Assembly (NCBI RefSeq): GCF_040054535.1
Contig: NC_090789.1
Coordinates: forward strand, 5,076,697 to 5,140,696
Length of the DNA: 64,000 nucleotides
From: Antennarius striatus
Lineage: Eukaryota; Chordata; Actinopteri; Lophiiformes; Antennariidae
Direction: 5' to 3'
Under the pieces are notes generated by a model that ran no database searches, had not been told where the DNA came from, and worked only from the letters and a program-made list of their open reading frames with translations. Positions 1-13,400 of this stretch are shown here, piece after piece (within the stretch, counting starts at the first letter, position 1; every line of letters begins with the position of its first letter). Made by a program: the position numbers and the translations under genes.

Positions 1-115
1 TGAAAATAATTTTAGCTACCTGAAAATGCCAGAAATCACAATCTGTTGGTCCAAGACGGGATCTCAGGTCTCGTGCAATGCCAAACGTGTGTGTGTGTGT
101 GTGTGTGTTTATCAG

Positions 116-1182
116 GATCCTTGAAGCTGCACGATGCTCCCATGTTACAGATGCTGGGTTCACTGTTTTGGCCAGGGTGAGATTAATTTTCCCGTTTTTA
201 GCTTTAGTTTTTGTTTCACTCCAATGTCTCTCAGTAGTGTTTGAATAATTTCTGTTCCTCCTCACAGAATTGCCACGAGCTTGAAAAAATGGACTTAGAA
301 GAATGTATTTTGGTGAGACATTTAGTGGCTTACTCCAAATATTGCATCATGTTGTTTGTTTGTGTAGAATCTTGAATAATTCTGTGCTTTTATCTGTTTG
401 TTTTTTGTAAAAGACCGGATTGTAGGAAAGCAGAGAGATAGATTGGAAAGCAGTTGCATAGGAACAAATATACATTTGCTGACTGAAAAACAAAATTCAA
501 ACACGAGAGTGTGAGTTCTGAAAGAGGTGTGCGTCACAATCTAGAGGCAGCAGAGGATGACTGAAGGCACCATTGCAACAATGGCTGATTCAACATCACT
601 TTCATCACGTTAATCCTCTGTGCAGGTGACAGACAACACCCTGGTTCAGCTCTCTATCCACTGTCCTCGTCTGCAAGCGCTGGTAAACGTCTTCACCTGC
701 AGTTTGTTCAGATTCTACATGCAACTTCAAATCATTTGTGTATCTTTAAACCAACTGTCCCCCCCCTCCAATAGTCCCTGTCCCACTGCGAGCTGATCAC
801 AGACGATGGCATCAGAGCTCTGAGCAGCAGCACCTGCGGCCAGGAGCGCCTCACTGTGGTGGAGCTTGACAACTGCCCCCTCATCACTGATGTAACGCTG
901 GAGCACCTGAAGAGCTGCCACCGCCTGGAACGCATTGAGCTCTACGACTGTCAGCAAGTCACCAGGGCGGGCATCAAACGCATCAGGGTCAGTGGAAGTC
1001 ACTGGGAAATATATACTCCGTTAGTTAAGTTAGATTCTGCTATTTTAAATTTAAGCTTCCTCTGTCCTTCATAGGCTCACCTTCCAGACATCAAGGTTCA
1101 TGCCTACTTTGCCCCGGTAACACCTCCTCCCTCTGTACATGGAGGCGGTCAGCGTCTGTGCCGCTGCTGCATCATCCTCTGA
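116..1182 (+). CDS. fbxl2: F-box/LRR protein FBXL2, C-terminal part (5 exons, 5'-partial)
   Basis: Substrate-recognition subunit of an SCF (SKP1-CUL1-F-box) ubiquitin ligase; the F-box and most repeats lie upstream of the window. Exons 116-176, 268-312, 626-682, 775-987 and 1075-1182 join in one frame with GT/AG at every border, giving 160 residues and a TGA at 1180-1182. The protein shows consecutive cysteine-containing leucine-rich repeats (SHCELITDDGI, DNCPLITDVTLEHL, YDCQQVTRAGI). It ends CRCCIIL, a CaaX-type tail whose terminal Leu favours geranylgeranylation, as known for FBXL2. The paralogue FBXL20 has a very similar tail, including CCIIL, so sequence alone does not decide; neighbours clasp2, ubp1 and pdcd6ip favour fbxl2. 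The intron before the first visible exon ends in a GT repeat in place of a normal pyrimidine tract. Confidence 0.93.
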
Positions 1183-2790
1183 CAGTGGAGGGCCAGGGGG
1201 GGCCACCTCTGTCTACAGGTCCTGCTGCTCTGATATGGGCTGAATGGGTTGGGGGCTGAGGTGGGTGTAGGGGAGAGGAGGGGCTGGACCCACTCACTGC
1301 TCCTGATCACCGATCAATCGAGAGACAGATTGCCACTGATCCCTGATCAGTCGAACCCACCCCTCCTGTCTCCTCTTGCGCACGTATCAGGACCGCAGCA
1401 GCTCCAGGTTTGTGCGTGGTGGGTGGGAGCGGGGTCTCATTCTCTCTTTGTCACTGTAAAGACAAAACAGATTCTGTACTTCACCTCTGAGCGTAGAGGG
1501 CTGCACCTGGACAGCTGGAGAATGAAGGATCTGCAAAGTGAAACTAAAATGCATAATGTTCAAAGCTAAAAAAAAAGACAATATTGCCATCTTGGACAAT
1601 GGTTTGCCCTGTGGAGTATCATCTCAACCAATCACAAGACACTTCAACTTGGCCATCCTCAAGATCATCTGGATATTAATAGTGAAGCCTTGGCAAGGCC
1701 AGCTCAATTCTCTTGTGTGATAGAGTTGAGGAATAAACAGGAAGTACAAAAGGACACGTAATATATTTGTGTATCTCAGAAACATTTGTTGAGATTCAGA
1801 TAATGTTCGTACAGAGAATGTTTTGCCATTGGAAAAAAAAAAAGAATTCCTCAAAAAAAAAATGTTTTAGTTTCTTTTTTTCAGTGCTTATTGTAATTGT
1901 CCATACCTGTCTTTCCAGAGAGGGAGATGTTTGTCTTTTGAAATGGGAAAAAAAAAATTGCTGTGACAAAAAAACGACCTGTGATTCAGACTCTGTGTCT
2001 CAAAGTGTTATGTTGACTGTATACTACTGGGATGAATGACCTCTCCAGTGCAATAGGTTGTTTTGTTGGCTTGTAGGCCCTGATCCAATCCTGTCAGTAG
2101 CCCTGTGCACTAGGTCCTACCTGACCACTTAAGCATTTTGTTTACATCCTGAATTAGATTAGCACCACGGATAAACTTGTTTACATCAGTAGGTTTCCAG
2201 TTCCCTACTGCGCAGAGTTTAGTAACACTGACAAAACTGTGGTATACCCACTGTTTGAAATGGACTATAAGGTCCAATATTAAAATTTGCTGCGATGTCT
2301 ATCTGGATATCAATCATGGATAATGTTGGTGAAGCTTTGCACCTAAATGAAATGAATATTTGATGAAAACTGAGATAAAAGGTGCAACAGTGTGAGCAAA
2401 GGCACCTAAACTTCTTGACAATCACATTAATCTATGATTTGAAATCTAATTTTGTGTAGTTTTTGTGTAATTGGCAATTTACTGTTGTAGGATATAATGA
2501 ATTGATGTATTCGGTATACTCTACCCAATTGATGCCCCAATTAGCTGGCAATTTTATGCTACACAACAGACTGGCAAATGCTGTGCAGTGCCAAGTGCTC
2601 AAAGATGTTGAACTGGTAGATTTATGGATAGGACTGATGCAAGGAGAGCAGACAAATGAAGATGGATTCAGAAACACATAGCTGACTTGACTGGCTGTGA
2701 TACTAATGCCCTCTCTTTGACAGCTGTTTTAACAGTTTTATGTTTAAGAAAATAAATTTTAAAAAATAAACAAATGAATAAATAAAAGTG
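1183..2790 (+). other. fbxl2: fbxl2 3' untranslated region (extent inferred)
   Basis: No coding exon is recognisable after the TGA. AATAAA occurs at 1732-1737 (possible short 3' end), and overlapping AATAAA copies lie in 2751-2786 (possible long 3' end). The stretch is AT-rich and holds only small chance ORFs. Confidence 0.5.
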
Positions 2791-3919
2791 ACTAATAGTA
2801 AATGTGCTTTGTCTCTTGTGAGATTATGTGTCCCAGAACCAGTATCTGAACTTGGAACTGCGGCAAACAAAAATTTCAGGCACACCACATTTTTACCCCT
2901 AGATGTCGCCCAAGAGTCGTGCCACACTGAAGACACTACCACATAAACTGCGATGTGTTTACATGATTGTGTATATAAAAAAAATATAGCCACAAACCTG
3001 TAATCATGTAATCTTTCTTATAACCGGTGGGTCTACATCTCAATTTAAGCACATTTTTAGGACATAAATATTAAGAATACGTTCGACATTTTACATCAGG
3101 CATTGTGATAGCTACCTGTGCGGTGGCCGAAGGACCATCGGCCTGATCGTAGATCAGTTGAGTCCCCTGATAAACCGCAGTCCCCGGCAGCGCGCAAGCT
3201 TTCACCGCCAGAAGACAGGCTGAGCGGCAACTGTAATTATTCCCGGATTTAACATAAATTACTTAACGGGGGGGACTGGAGCTGAACCGTTATCGTGGAA
3301 GTTGGGTGCTAGGTTATTGCTGAAGGACTCAACCGGAGAAAGACTTTCCAACCTGTGGTCATGGAATAGAGAAGCAGACGGGGGCCGGGCGGTAGGCCTG
3401 TGGATCACTGACGTTAGCTAGCTGAGCTAGCCGATGAGAGGCAGAAACGTTCTATCCTTGTTTGGGTCCCAGTGGTAACTAGCAAGGTGCTATTTTTGTT
3501 AGCATAACAGTTAGCCAACCAGAGCTTGTTTTGGTGCGGATCTATCGAAACAACCTGCTTTTACACGTTTTCTGAACTTTTTTGAAGTTGTTTTTTTTTT
3601 TTAAAGTTAACCCTCTGAGCTAACAGTATATAGAAAACGAGCTAATTTAACCTCTTCATCATACGAAGTTGAGGTTTAGATTTGGGTAGAGAGGGGTGAC
3701 TTGTGAGTTGAATTTATTTTATTAGGTTTTGATTAGATTTTATTAGTTTATTTAGGTTTGCATGTTGACGAGTAAACATCACACAAACGCTGTCCAGACC
3801 TTCCAGTCTAGCATCTCCACGGGACTACAGTGTAAACATTTTTCGGACCTCGTCACACCGACCGCTGTCACCTTTCTTCGGCCGGCTTCAGTGGCTGGCC
3901 ACACGGCACTTGGTGCTCA
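2790..3919 (+). promoter_or_regulatory. clasp2: fbxl2-clasp2 intergenic region, clasp2 promoter and 5' leader
   Basis: The only space for the long-form clasp2 promoter. GC content rises from about 3120. From 3410 there are repeated GCTAGC/GTTAGC words (3411-3433, 3498-3517, 3617-3646). No TATA or CCAAT box is convincing. An upstream ATG at 3762, in weak context, opens a 71-codon ORF ending at 3977, which overlaps the clasp2 start in another frame. The transcription start is not visible. Confidence 0.45.
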
Positions 3920-6900
3920 ATGGAGGAGCATGACAACATGGACTATTTTTACCAGCAGGTATTGCAGAAAGATGTGACCCGTAGGTTACAGGTCGGACAG
4001 GACCTTATTGACTACCTGAATGACCCACATCGGTCCCCGGACGTGGAGCATGACAAACCGCGGCTGGATAAAACCATAGACGAGCTAACGGGATGGGTGA
4101 ACTCCAGTAATTTCAAGGTGAGAAATATTGGCCAGTCATTGAATATTGGCATCACATTGTCACTGCAGTACTCGACCCTTTTGTCTATTCCTTACGTTTC
4201 ATAACTTCATAGAAAGGTTGGGAATGGGAAATTATTAGAGACTAGTTTCAGCGCCAAATAGAGCAAAGGGTGGACATGTCAAACGAGTTGTCATCACCTG
4301 AACTCCGTGATCATGGCTATCCAATCTAAATTAAGCACAGCTAATTCGCCTTTTAACTTATTGTTGAACTCCCGGCTTGTGTTAAGATTGGACATACAAT
4401 TTTGTGTTTTAGATTTATTCTAGTACGAAAAAAAATTTTTTTTTGAAGGTTTTGTGTGTCTTGTTAATCTAGACGTCCTATCCTGGATTAAATGCAGCAT
4501 ACTGTTTTGGTTTTTTTTGTTTGGTTGCCCCACTAATAAATAGAGTGTGGCATTTGTGTTCGTTGCTTCTGCTGAATATGTGCGTTTAGGGAACCTCCAT
4601 TGTCAGCACTGTCGACTGTTGGAGCGGTGCATGGGATGGGGGAGGGGTTAGAAGGCTCATTGTTATGACCTATGATTTCTCTCCATCTCTCCCTCTCTAT
4701 CCTTCTCTCCATCCTGCAAACATATGCTCTCATTCTCTTATTTGAATTTTTCCAGGTTTCCTTTGCATCCTCACTTTCACTGCTTGAGTGTTGTCTTTGT
4801 GTGGAACCTCTGTGGTATCTCATCATGTCTGTGGTATCAACAATCCAGACGACTCAGATCAGTCTGATCTTTTTTATTATATAAAAAAAGTCCTACTCAT
4901 GTGGGATTATGAGTGTGGAAACTGCACATTCAGCATTACAAATAATCCTTTCTTGGCCTTTGATTCTGGTGTTAGTTTTTTTTTTTTTTTTAAACTTGGT
5001 TGTGCTTGGTGTGTGTGTCATAATCATTTAAATACGAGTTTGAAGTTAGATGCTTCAGTACTGATGTTTCATTTTCCAACACCAGGAGAGGACTTGAACA
5101 TTGTTTAGATTTAGTCTTTATCAATGTACTGTCCTGCAGAATCAGTCTGCTATTATTTTGGTCTAAAAGAAATTCAGTTTGAGTTATCCATTCTGTCCTT
5201 TGTATGAAATTTTGAATTAATATGATTAAGCTCAGGTAGTCAAACTGGGACAATAGTAGATTTTGGCCTCAAATTTTGTTGGAATTATTTGTTGGAGGTG
5301 CACTTATTTTGCTTCAGCGACTCCTTATATTTGATGCAATAAAGAAAAATCACGACAAGCCCACCTACAAGAATCACTACATCCTGGGCAAACTTGTGAT
5401 TGGATTGACGTATTGTTTTCTTGCTGTGAAAGAGACGTGGTGACATGAGCTCAGTCAATGACGGGCAGTGATGAAAAAGTGAGTTGTAACATCCAGAGTC
5501 CCTCACGTAGCAAGCTTTTAGCAATACTTGGCAGTGTGTAAGATGCTGAGTCAGCAGAGATGGGAATGAAGAGATGATGTGAGGCACAGAACAGAGTTTG
5601 AGTGGAAATCGAGAACCGTGGGGATACAGGGGGTGTGGGTAGATGAAGAGAGAAGTCATGATTAAATTCTTGGCAACTGTCAATGATAGATGTTTCTGCT
5701 TGGAGAGGGGATAATATGCTGCATTTTTCTCCTTTCTTTCTTCGACTCGTTTCTCTATTTCACATCCATGTCGATGTATGAGTCTATTTTTGACAGCGAG
5801 TCATTTTCGACTTCTTTCTTTTCTTTCTCCGTTGGTAAAACCGCAGATTCAGTGCTTAACTCCCAGCTTCTCAGACCTCAGCGCTGGTGCAAGGCAGATA
5901 AACAGATTAATATTGCATGCCGCATTTATGGACAGCGGGGTCAGATGACTGCACACACTGGGGGTTCATACTGCTGCCAGATTTCCCTTGCCGGACACTT
6001 GGATCGATGTCATTTTGTTTCATTCATCATGTTTCAGTGTAGTAAGCATGTTGTAGTCAGAATTTGTCAGTCATCCACTGCAGAAGCAGATTTTTATTCC
6101 TTTGTATAACTGTTATATATAGCCTGCTTCTCCCACAGACACCATTGTTGTGTGCTTCATAAAACGACTTTTCAACTGAGAGGAATGCTGCCTTTAAAAA
6201 TTTAGGGGCATTATTCTCACCGACAGCTTTTAAATCAAATGAATTAAAATTGTTTTAGAGCAACTAGGGATATATGGTAATGAAATGCATTAGTTTAAAC
6301 TGGCGCTATTTTGCTGCAGCTTGTAGCAATAAAGTTCAGTGCAACAACAATTTTCATCATGTCCACCCTAGATAGGAATCTCTGAGATAAACTTTTAATA
6401 AATAAATGGATCCAGCAAAGCTGTAGCTTTCTTCTCTTCTTCTTCTTCTTCTTCTTTCTAATATTCTGATAAATATCAGGTAATCAGTTGCTCACTTTCG
6501 TAAAATGATTAATTCCACATTTAAAAAGGGCTAAAGAACCACCAGAGCCTAGAGTATCTCATTTTTGTCTCAAATATGTTCCAAAACCACAAAATTTTAG
6601 TTTTCCAGGGTGAGAAACCAACTAATAACTTTACTGAAGCATTTGTGTAACGTTGTGCCAGATTAAAGTAGTCTATCATATTTAGCAGTTGTTTTTGTCA
6701 TATTCTGTCCTCTTCTAATGTTGCTGTTTGAGCCTTGGACTGTTTTTCTGTCCAAAAGTCTCTTTAAGCCTCTAGAATCCAAAATAAACCCTGTACATGG
6801 TATGCGCATTAACAAGCTAAGCCGACATACTCAGCAACCTGTAACTCTCACAAAGATCCATTCACAGTGGGCTGAATATTTACATTTACTCTCACGCATA

Positions 6901-9900
6901 CGCTCGGTCACACCAATTTTTATGTCTTTCAGCATTTTTGTCTCCATCCTCCCATCTGGACAAATCTTTCACTAGAAAACGTTTAGAGGGCGAGAAAATT
7001 TGCCATCCTTCTCTGGTGTAAAGTAACTAACAAGCCCAGTACTTTCTCTCCAGATGCCACATGTTTGTGGGTGCTGAGCTTGTAGGGATGCTGGTTGACA
7101 GAGGAGGTTGAGGGTGAGGCCCTCAGGAGTGTATCCTTCCTTTTCGGTTCCTTTTTTGCCCCGGCTATTTTCACCTCTCGTTCTCCTCCATCTGAAGTAG
7201 GTCAGACTGATGGCGTCATCGTAGTGACCCACAACTCATGTTGTTGATGCAGATATTTTTTTTGTGTGTGTTGTCTGGTACTGTCTAACCTACATTCCTG
7301 TATTTTTGCTCATCACCCCCCCGTCTTTCCCCTTCTTGTTATTGTGGTTACCTTGCTCTGCTCCCTTTGACTAAAATAGGGAATAAACTGCGGTCAACAG
7401 GATAGAGGAGTGTGGAGAAAAATGCTTTAATGGAGTTTCTTTTTGGACTGTTCAGTGTTACTGCAGGACTGCCAAAACAAGCATTCCAGCAGCAGTATGG
7501 GATGTGATACTAATCAGAAACACAGTGGAAAACTGAACTTTATTGCTAGACAGATACTCTTGTCTACCCTCCCCCTATGAGGAATATCACTAGCTAGATT
7601 CTCTTTCATGATGGAGCCAAATCACTGTGGTGCTAGGCCAGAGGGATGAGCAGCAGCCTGTAGAGTTTCATTCTGACAGTAAATGTCTGATGGTCGACAG
7701 GCATGAAGTATACAGTACATTTAAACTCGTCATCTGAACGTTGTGTACAGCTAACGTCATGTTTATTTTCAGAAGTCATGACATAATTAAAAAAACAACT
7801 GCAACTACATTGACTTTGTGTCGATGTGACTCATGATATACAAATATCGAGGTCCTCCTATTCGCTCCATCTTTCTCCCACCGTTGTGTTATTCGGGTGA
7901 GCCTTACTGTTTTAAAGCTGATCTGAGTTTCCAAATGGGGATGATTTATTTGGTATGCATGTTAATATTGGATGATGATGAATGTAAATAGCTTGATGAG
8001 TCCTGCTCTTATTTCACTTGTGGCTGTGGTGGTGTGGTTTTTGTAGGATTTTTTTTTTCCAGTGTGTAAAAACCAATCCATCAACACTGGATGGCAGAAC
8101 TGCTGCGGCCGCCATGAGCGTCAGCTCACAAATCACATTAAATCAAAAAATGTTTGCACGGATTCATTTCAAGAAAGAATATAGTCATATTTTTTTTGCA
8201 TAACTTAGTGTAAGTATAGGTAATTAAACCCTGTCAGTAGAAACAACCCCATTGATGATCTTCACTAAAACTATTGGATTGCATTTCAGAATAAAAGCTG
8301 ATTTATTTTTTTTTCAGACGCCTCATCCATGCAGGAAATTGAATGATTTATGTGCACATATTTTTACCAAATATCTGTTGGCTTAGCACAAATCAGTTTC
8401 TATTTGCAATGTGTTGGTGTGAACTTGAATGCTATTTGATATTCCTGGTATCTTCTGGGTCCAATATTTGTGTCTAATGTCTCACCGTGTCAAACAAGTT
8501 TAAAGAGCTGCTGGAAGCCTGGCCTGCATCGCTAAAATATGACTCAAAGAAACATTAATTCTCTCACAGATTTCCTGTGAAACTCAGGAGACATGTTGAT
8601 TCAGCATTTTACAAAACCATTACAGATGTCTAAATCAGACAGTCTCATCCCTCTGCAGCAAGATCTTAATTCAAACCTCAATCCGTGTTTTTTCTATCTC
8701 TGCCGCGACGGATAAGTCAAGTTGATCTGTGCTCTTTTTTAATAAAGAAAAGTGCAGATGTCTCTGATGAAATGTCATACACGCAAAACCATTGTTCTGT
8801 CATGACTGTATGATCCACACTAATGATCTTCTGTCTCGGCTTTTTAGGTGGCGTTGTTGGGGATAGACATCTGTGGTGCGTTTGTTGAGCGTATGGGAGA
8901 GCGTTTCAAAGGATACCTGGGCACAGGTAACAAGTCAAACACACACTGAAAGCTTTGTGTACTATTTACAACAAAATCCATAATATACTGTATATTGTTT
9001 TATGTTCTGAACCGCTTCAGTAGAATCGGGGCAAAACATTGAAATGTTTTTTGTGTGTTGTGACAATTCACTCCATGAAACCTGTCCAAACCTGTTCTCA
9101 GGTGTTATACTGCTGTTATTAATTGCTCCGATCACTTTGTCGCTCTCTGTTGAAGGGATCCTTTGAGTCCCTTCTTTTTCGGCATATCATGCTCGAGGCA
9201 AATGTTCATTCTCCCATTGTCTGAGAGCTGGGATGAGTTTTCACTTTTGGCTTTTCTTTCACTCAGTGAAATAAAAAGTGCATACTGTACATCTGAAGCC
9301 GGTGCTATTTCCTAAGTTTGTGTAATTTACACGAAGGATTATAGTTCAAGTATTGTCATGAGAATTTGTCATGTGTTCTTTTGATTCTATTCTTGCTTCC
9401 TCTGTGTGGTTCCCCTGATCAGCAGGCGCTGACGCCTGGTACTATCCCTTCCCCCACTTCTCAATCACACACACACAACCTTTAGTCTCAAAATATAGAA
9501 GTTGATTTGTCTACTATAATGTACTGCTTTGTATCACACCAAAAAAGGCGTTTCATGTTCATAAAGCCCTCATACACCGAATGCCATACCAGATTTCGTA
9601 TCGTCTGAGTGTGTGATGTCAGTGCCAGCTTGTGTGTCTGTGTGTGTGTGTCTGCTGAAGGTATTGCCTGCTGCCATTGTCAGGCAGACTGGCTCATACT
9701 CACTCCCTCACTCTCTCAGAGTGAGTGAATGTGAGATACTATCAGTGGAAACCTGAGACTGGGCATAATGGCTCTCTTCTGGCAAGGATGGATGAGAGAC
9801 AGAGGTGCAGCTCCAGGTCCATGGGCCTGTTTGGCTTCCTGTTTTTTTCTCTAGGTGAACAACCACTAAAAATGGTCAGAGCAATTTTTGGAAACGTATG

Positions 9901-10369
9901 AAAACGTGATTATAAATTTTAGTGTGTTGGAATTTTAATAAAGTCTATTATGTGGTGCCATCATCGTATTATTCTACAGCTCCTGTTAAAAAAACACGTC
10001 CTAGGACAGTGCCCTCGCCCATCTCTGACAGTGTGTGCTTCAGATTGATTCTTAAAACATCTGTGCAGGCATCTCCCTCCATCCGTCTCTCCTTTCCTGT
10101 GCTCTCGTTCCATCCCTCCTTTCCTGTGCTTTCTGTCTCTTTTCCTCTTTTGCCTGCACTCGAAGTGAAGGCAGATGATGTCATTGAGATGGAGCGATTG
10201 TATTGATCTGACTTCTTGTGCTGCTGCCGCGAAACTTGATGTGTGTAAAAATGTAGATAAAGATAAAAGCTGTATTGTGACTGATGCATAGCTTTGCAGT
10301 GTGATGTCTGAAATAAAGTGATGTGATTGGCTAGACAGCAGCAATGTGTTTGTGCACATACAAGGCAAG

Positions 10370-10431
<62 letters not shown>

Positions 10432-13400
10432 TGTGCAACAATACCCCCTTTTATTTTTTTCTGTTTGAAAGTGTTGTTCTGGTTGCCAAGGAAACCAGCT
10501 GTTATGCTAACATATTGCACACACATGCATGTACTCCCAACAGGGGAACAGGACAGATGACATCACTCCCCTCTCTGAAGTTTCATCAGAGTTTTTGTGT
10601 GTGTGTGTGTGTGTGTTCATTCACCATGTGTGCTTGCCTCTCACTGACTGTCAAAGGGAGTATTTGAGTATCGCCGGACTATGAAATATTTTTCCATTAA
10701 TGAGCAAACAGAAGAATTTGCTGCCTGTTCAAGGAGTTGCTGTGTTTTGTGTGTGTGTGTGTGTGTGTGTGTGGGGGGGGGTTTAAATACAAAGATGAGC
10801 TATTTAAACTGCATGTTTCACATTTTTGAATTGTGAGTAAGATCAGGCTGGCAGCGTTTTTAGGATCAACAAATCTATATGATAGTCCGACTCGCAATAG
10901 TTTCCAACCTTTTCCGTCTTTGTGGGTCTCAACAAGAACCTATTTGTTCATCTTCGATATGCTTCCTTTTCGATCAAGTACAAACAAGCACTATTTAGGT
11001 TTTTTTTTTTCTTTTTTACCAAATGCGACTCAAGCGGTTCTTTTTTGCAGCTGACTATATTCAGCTGTGAACTTTTTGTGAGCGTTTATGAAAGCGGGAC
11101 AGTGTCTGTGGGACAAAGCAAGCCTAAGAATCAAATGTGTCTGCCAGCGCATAGATGGAACAGATGAAGAAGATACTGTACATCAGGCTTTGAACACGAC
11201 ACTTCATGTTGGAACAAATCTTCTTTAAGATTTTTCATGGTCATTAGAAGTGTGAATAATCTGACCAGATCTCCCTGGAAATGATTTTGCTGCCCCCGTA
11301 TGGCAGGTCTCCAGACCACACACTGTTGATGCTATATCATTGTCAAGGATCCATTCATCTGATTTTTTACACTGGAAATACTTTTACACCCGGGGCATCT
11401 ACCGGCTCCAATCCACATTGCACAACTGTGAGCTTAAATATCTGTGCAGTTACCAAATCCTTAAAGTTCACTTTGCTGTTAGCAGTTAGACATTTTCATC
11501 TTTACATTGTGCGTCCCTATTATATAGGGCGTGCTACTAGGGCAGTCATGCGTTGGATAAAATGGAGATGATATGACACCATTTGATGAGCTTAACATTT
11601 ATTTTTAGTCACGGTCTATTTCTCATTTCCTGTCCCCTTTTGCCCCTCATCTTGTCGGACTCCTGGTGTTCATGCTGCAGATCCATTGTTGGAGGAGGAG
11701 GAATGGGTTTATGGGTTAGGGTTTGTTTTATTCATGTTTGTCAAACTCAAAGGCCGTACTGGATGATTAGTAAGGTCAAGATAGATGCACTGTGAGTGTG
11801 TGTTTCTTTAAAGTGCGCCACTTGAGGGCAGTCTTGTTAGTCTTGTTGCCATCATCGTGCCCTGCCACATTTTAGTTTGCCTCAATTCCCTGCTGATTCT
11901 CACTGCTCTCCCTCTTTCTCTTTCGTCATCCTTCTCTATTTGCGCCTGTAGTTTTGCCAGCTCTGGTGGACCGGCTGGGCGACAGTAAAGACCAGGTCAG
12001 GGAGAACAGCCAAGTTGTCATCCTTCGCTGTATGGAACGGACTGCCTCGCCTATGGTGAGACACACACACAACACACACACACCAGATGAGACATTCAAC
12101 AAAAGTCTTGTACGGTGTTGTCCGTGTGCTATGAAAAGAGTAAAAGGGTCCACACCTTCGGTTTTTATTTCTTGAAAAGCATGTTAATAATGTAGAATAA
12201 AGATAATAGCCAGTACTATTATTGGGCTTTCTCTTCTACGACTTAAATTTGCAGTAACCCAAACCACTTACACACACCGCCACAGATTGTAACCTCTTAC
12301 GCCCTCCATAATCTGCTCAAACCCTCGATGAGTGACCTGGCAAGACTTTCCTTCGATCATTCCAACTGGTACTGAGTCTCTATTCCTCTCTCCCCTTTCT
12401 CCCTCACCTTCCCCCCCATCTTTCTCCTCATCCTCTGCTCAGTACGTGTGGGAAAGGCTGCTTCCTAGTTTCAAACACAAGAACTTCCGCTCTCGAGAAG
12501 GAATTTGCCTCTGTCTCAGTGCCACGCTCAGCACGTGAGTAACTTTATTTCATCTTCTCCACTTTCATGTGAAAGTTTGTCGATTCAGTTTACAGTTAAC
12601 AGACTATGAAGCATACCATATCATGTTATATGGAAATGAGCAGACTACCTAGTTTAATGTTTGTACTGAACATTCTCCATGTGATCAAGAAACAGTTTGC
12701 CAGGAGGGTTAAGGTATTCACCAGGGTTAAACAGGCTAAACTATTTGTGTTGTACTTGAGCGGCATACGGCACCTCCAGTTCTCTCATGTGACTTTACTG
12801 GTCTTCAAACTTTAGTCTTGGTGGAAGACTTTTAAATTAACATGAAGAAATGGCTTGAATGTGATTGAATCTCACTGCTGCCTGCCAAAGGAAACATGTT
12901 GGCAGATTTTGGGACAATTTTACCGAAAGTGAGAGAAAGTTGAAGGGGTTTGTAAAAACACAAGAAAAAAAAGCTCACATCTAATGAAAATAAAATGGAA
13001 ATTGACCTGTCATTGGTTAAACAAGACATATTTTTCTTTCTGAATATATCATGACCTACAAATAATCTTCTAATGACATGTTTTCAGAGCTCTGTGTGCG
13101 GCCTTTCATTTTAATTTTATTCTATGCTTGCTTTTCTGTCTTCCGGTTATTTCCACATTAATTAGGTTGCCCTCATTTCCGCCAATTAGATCTGAGAGGA
13201 TTTCAGCTTTTGCAGAATTCCACACAGGGACCGTAGAGATGTGTCTAAATGATTCAACCGATGTTTTGTAAGCTCATAGTGTCATTAAACAAACACACAT
13301 TAGCAAAGAAGAACAAGCAAATACATTCAGCACAAGCAAATATACATTCAGCACAATATCTCGGTTCTGCTGGAAATGCTGACAGTGCTATTGTAGCACA

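Larger units (their letters stand above)
8927..11951 (+). other. clasp2: clasp2 intron 2 (3.0 kb)
   Basis: No exon seen. It holds a cluster of GT microsatellites between about 10372 and 10780 and a CTCF-like word at 11818-11831. The remainder is unremarkable. Confidence 0.6.

Noticed and set aside
5285..5683. 132-codon minus-strand ORF in clasp2 intron 1
   Set aside because: No family resemblance, low-complexity composition and no splice or promoter context; consistent with chance in a long intron.
9961..10526. Long overlapping minus-strand ORFs
   Set aside because: The length comes from the GT/CA microsatellite, which is open in several frames; not coding.
10372..10780. Spaced GT repeats considered as a CRISPR-like array
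   Set aside because: Simple dinucleotide microsatellites without distinct repeat/spacer units, in a vertebrate genome.
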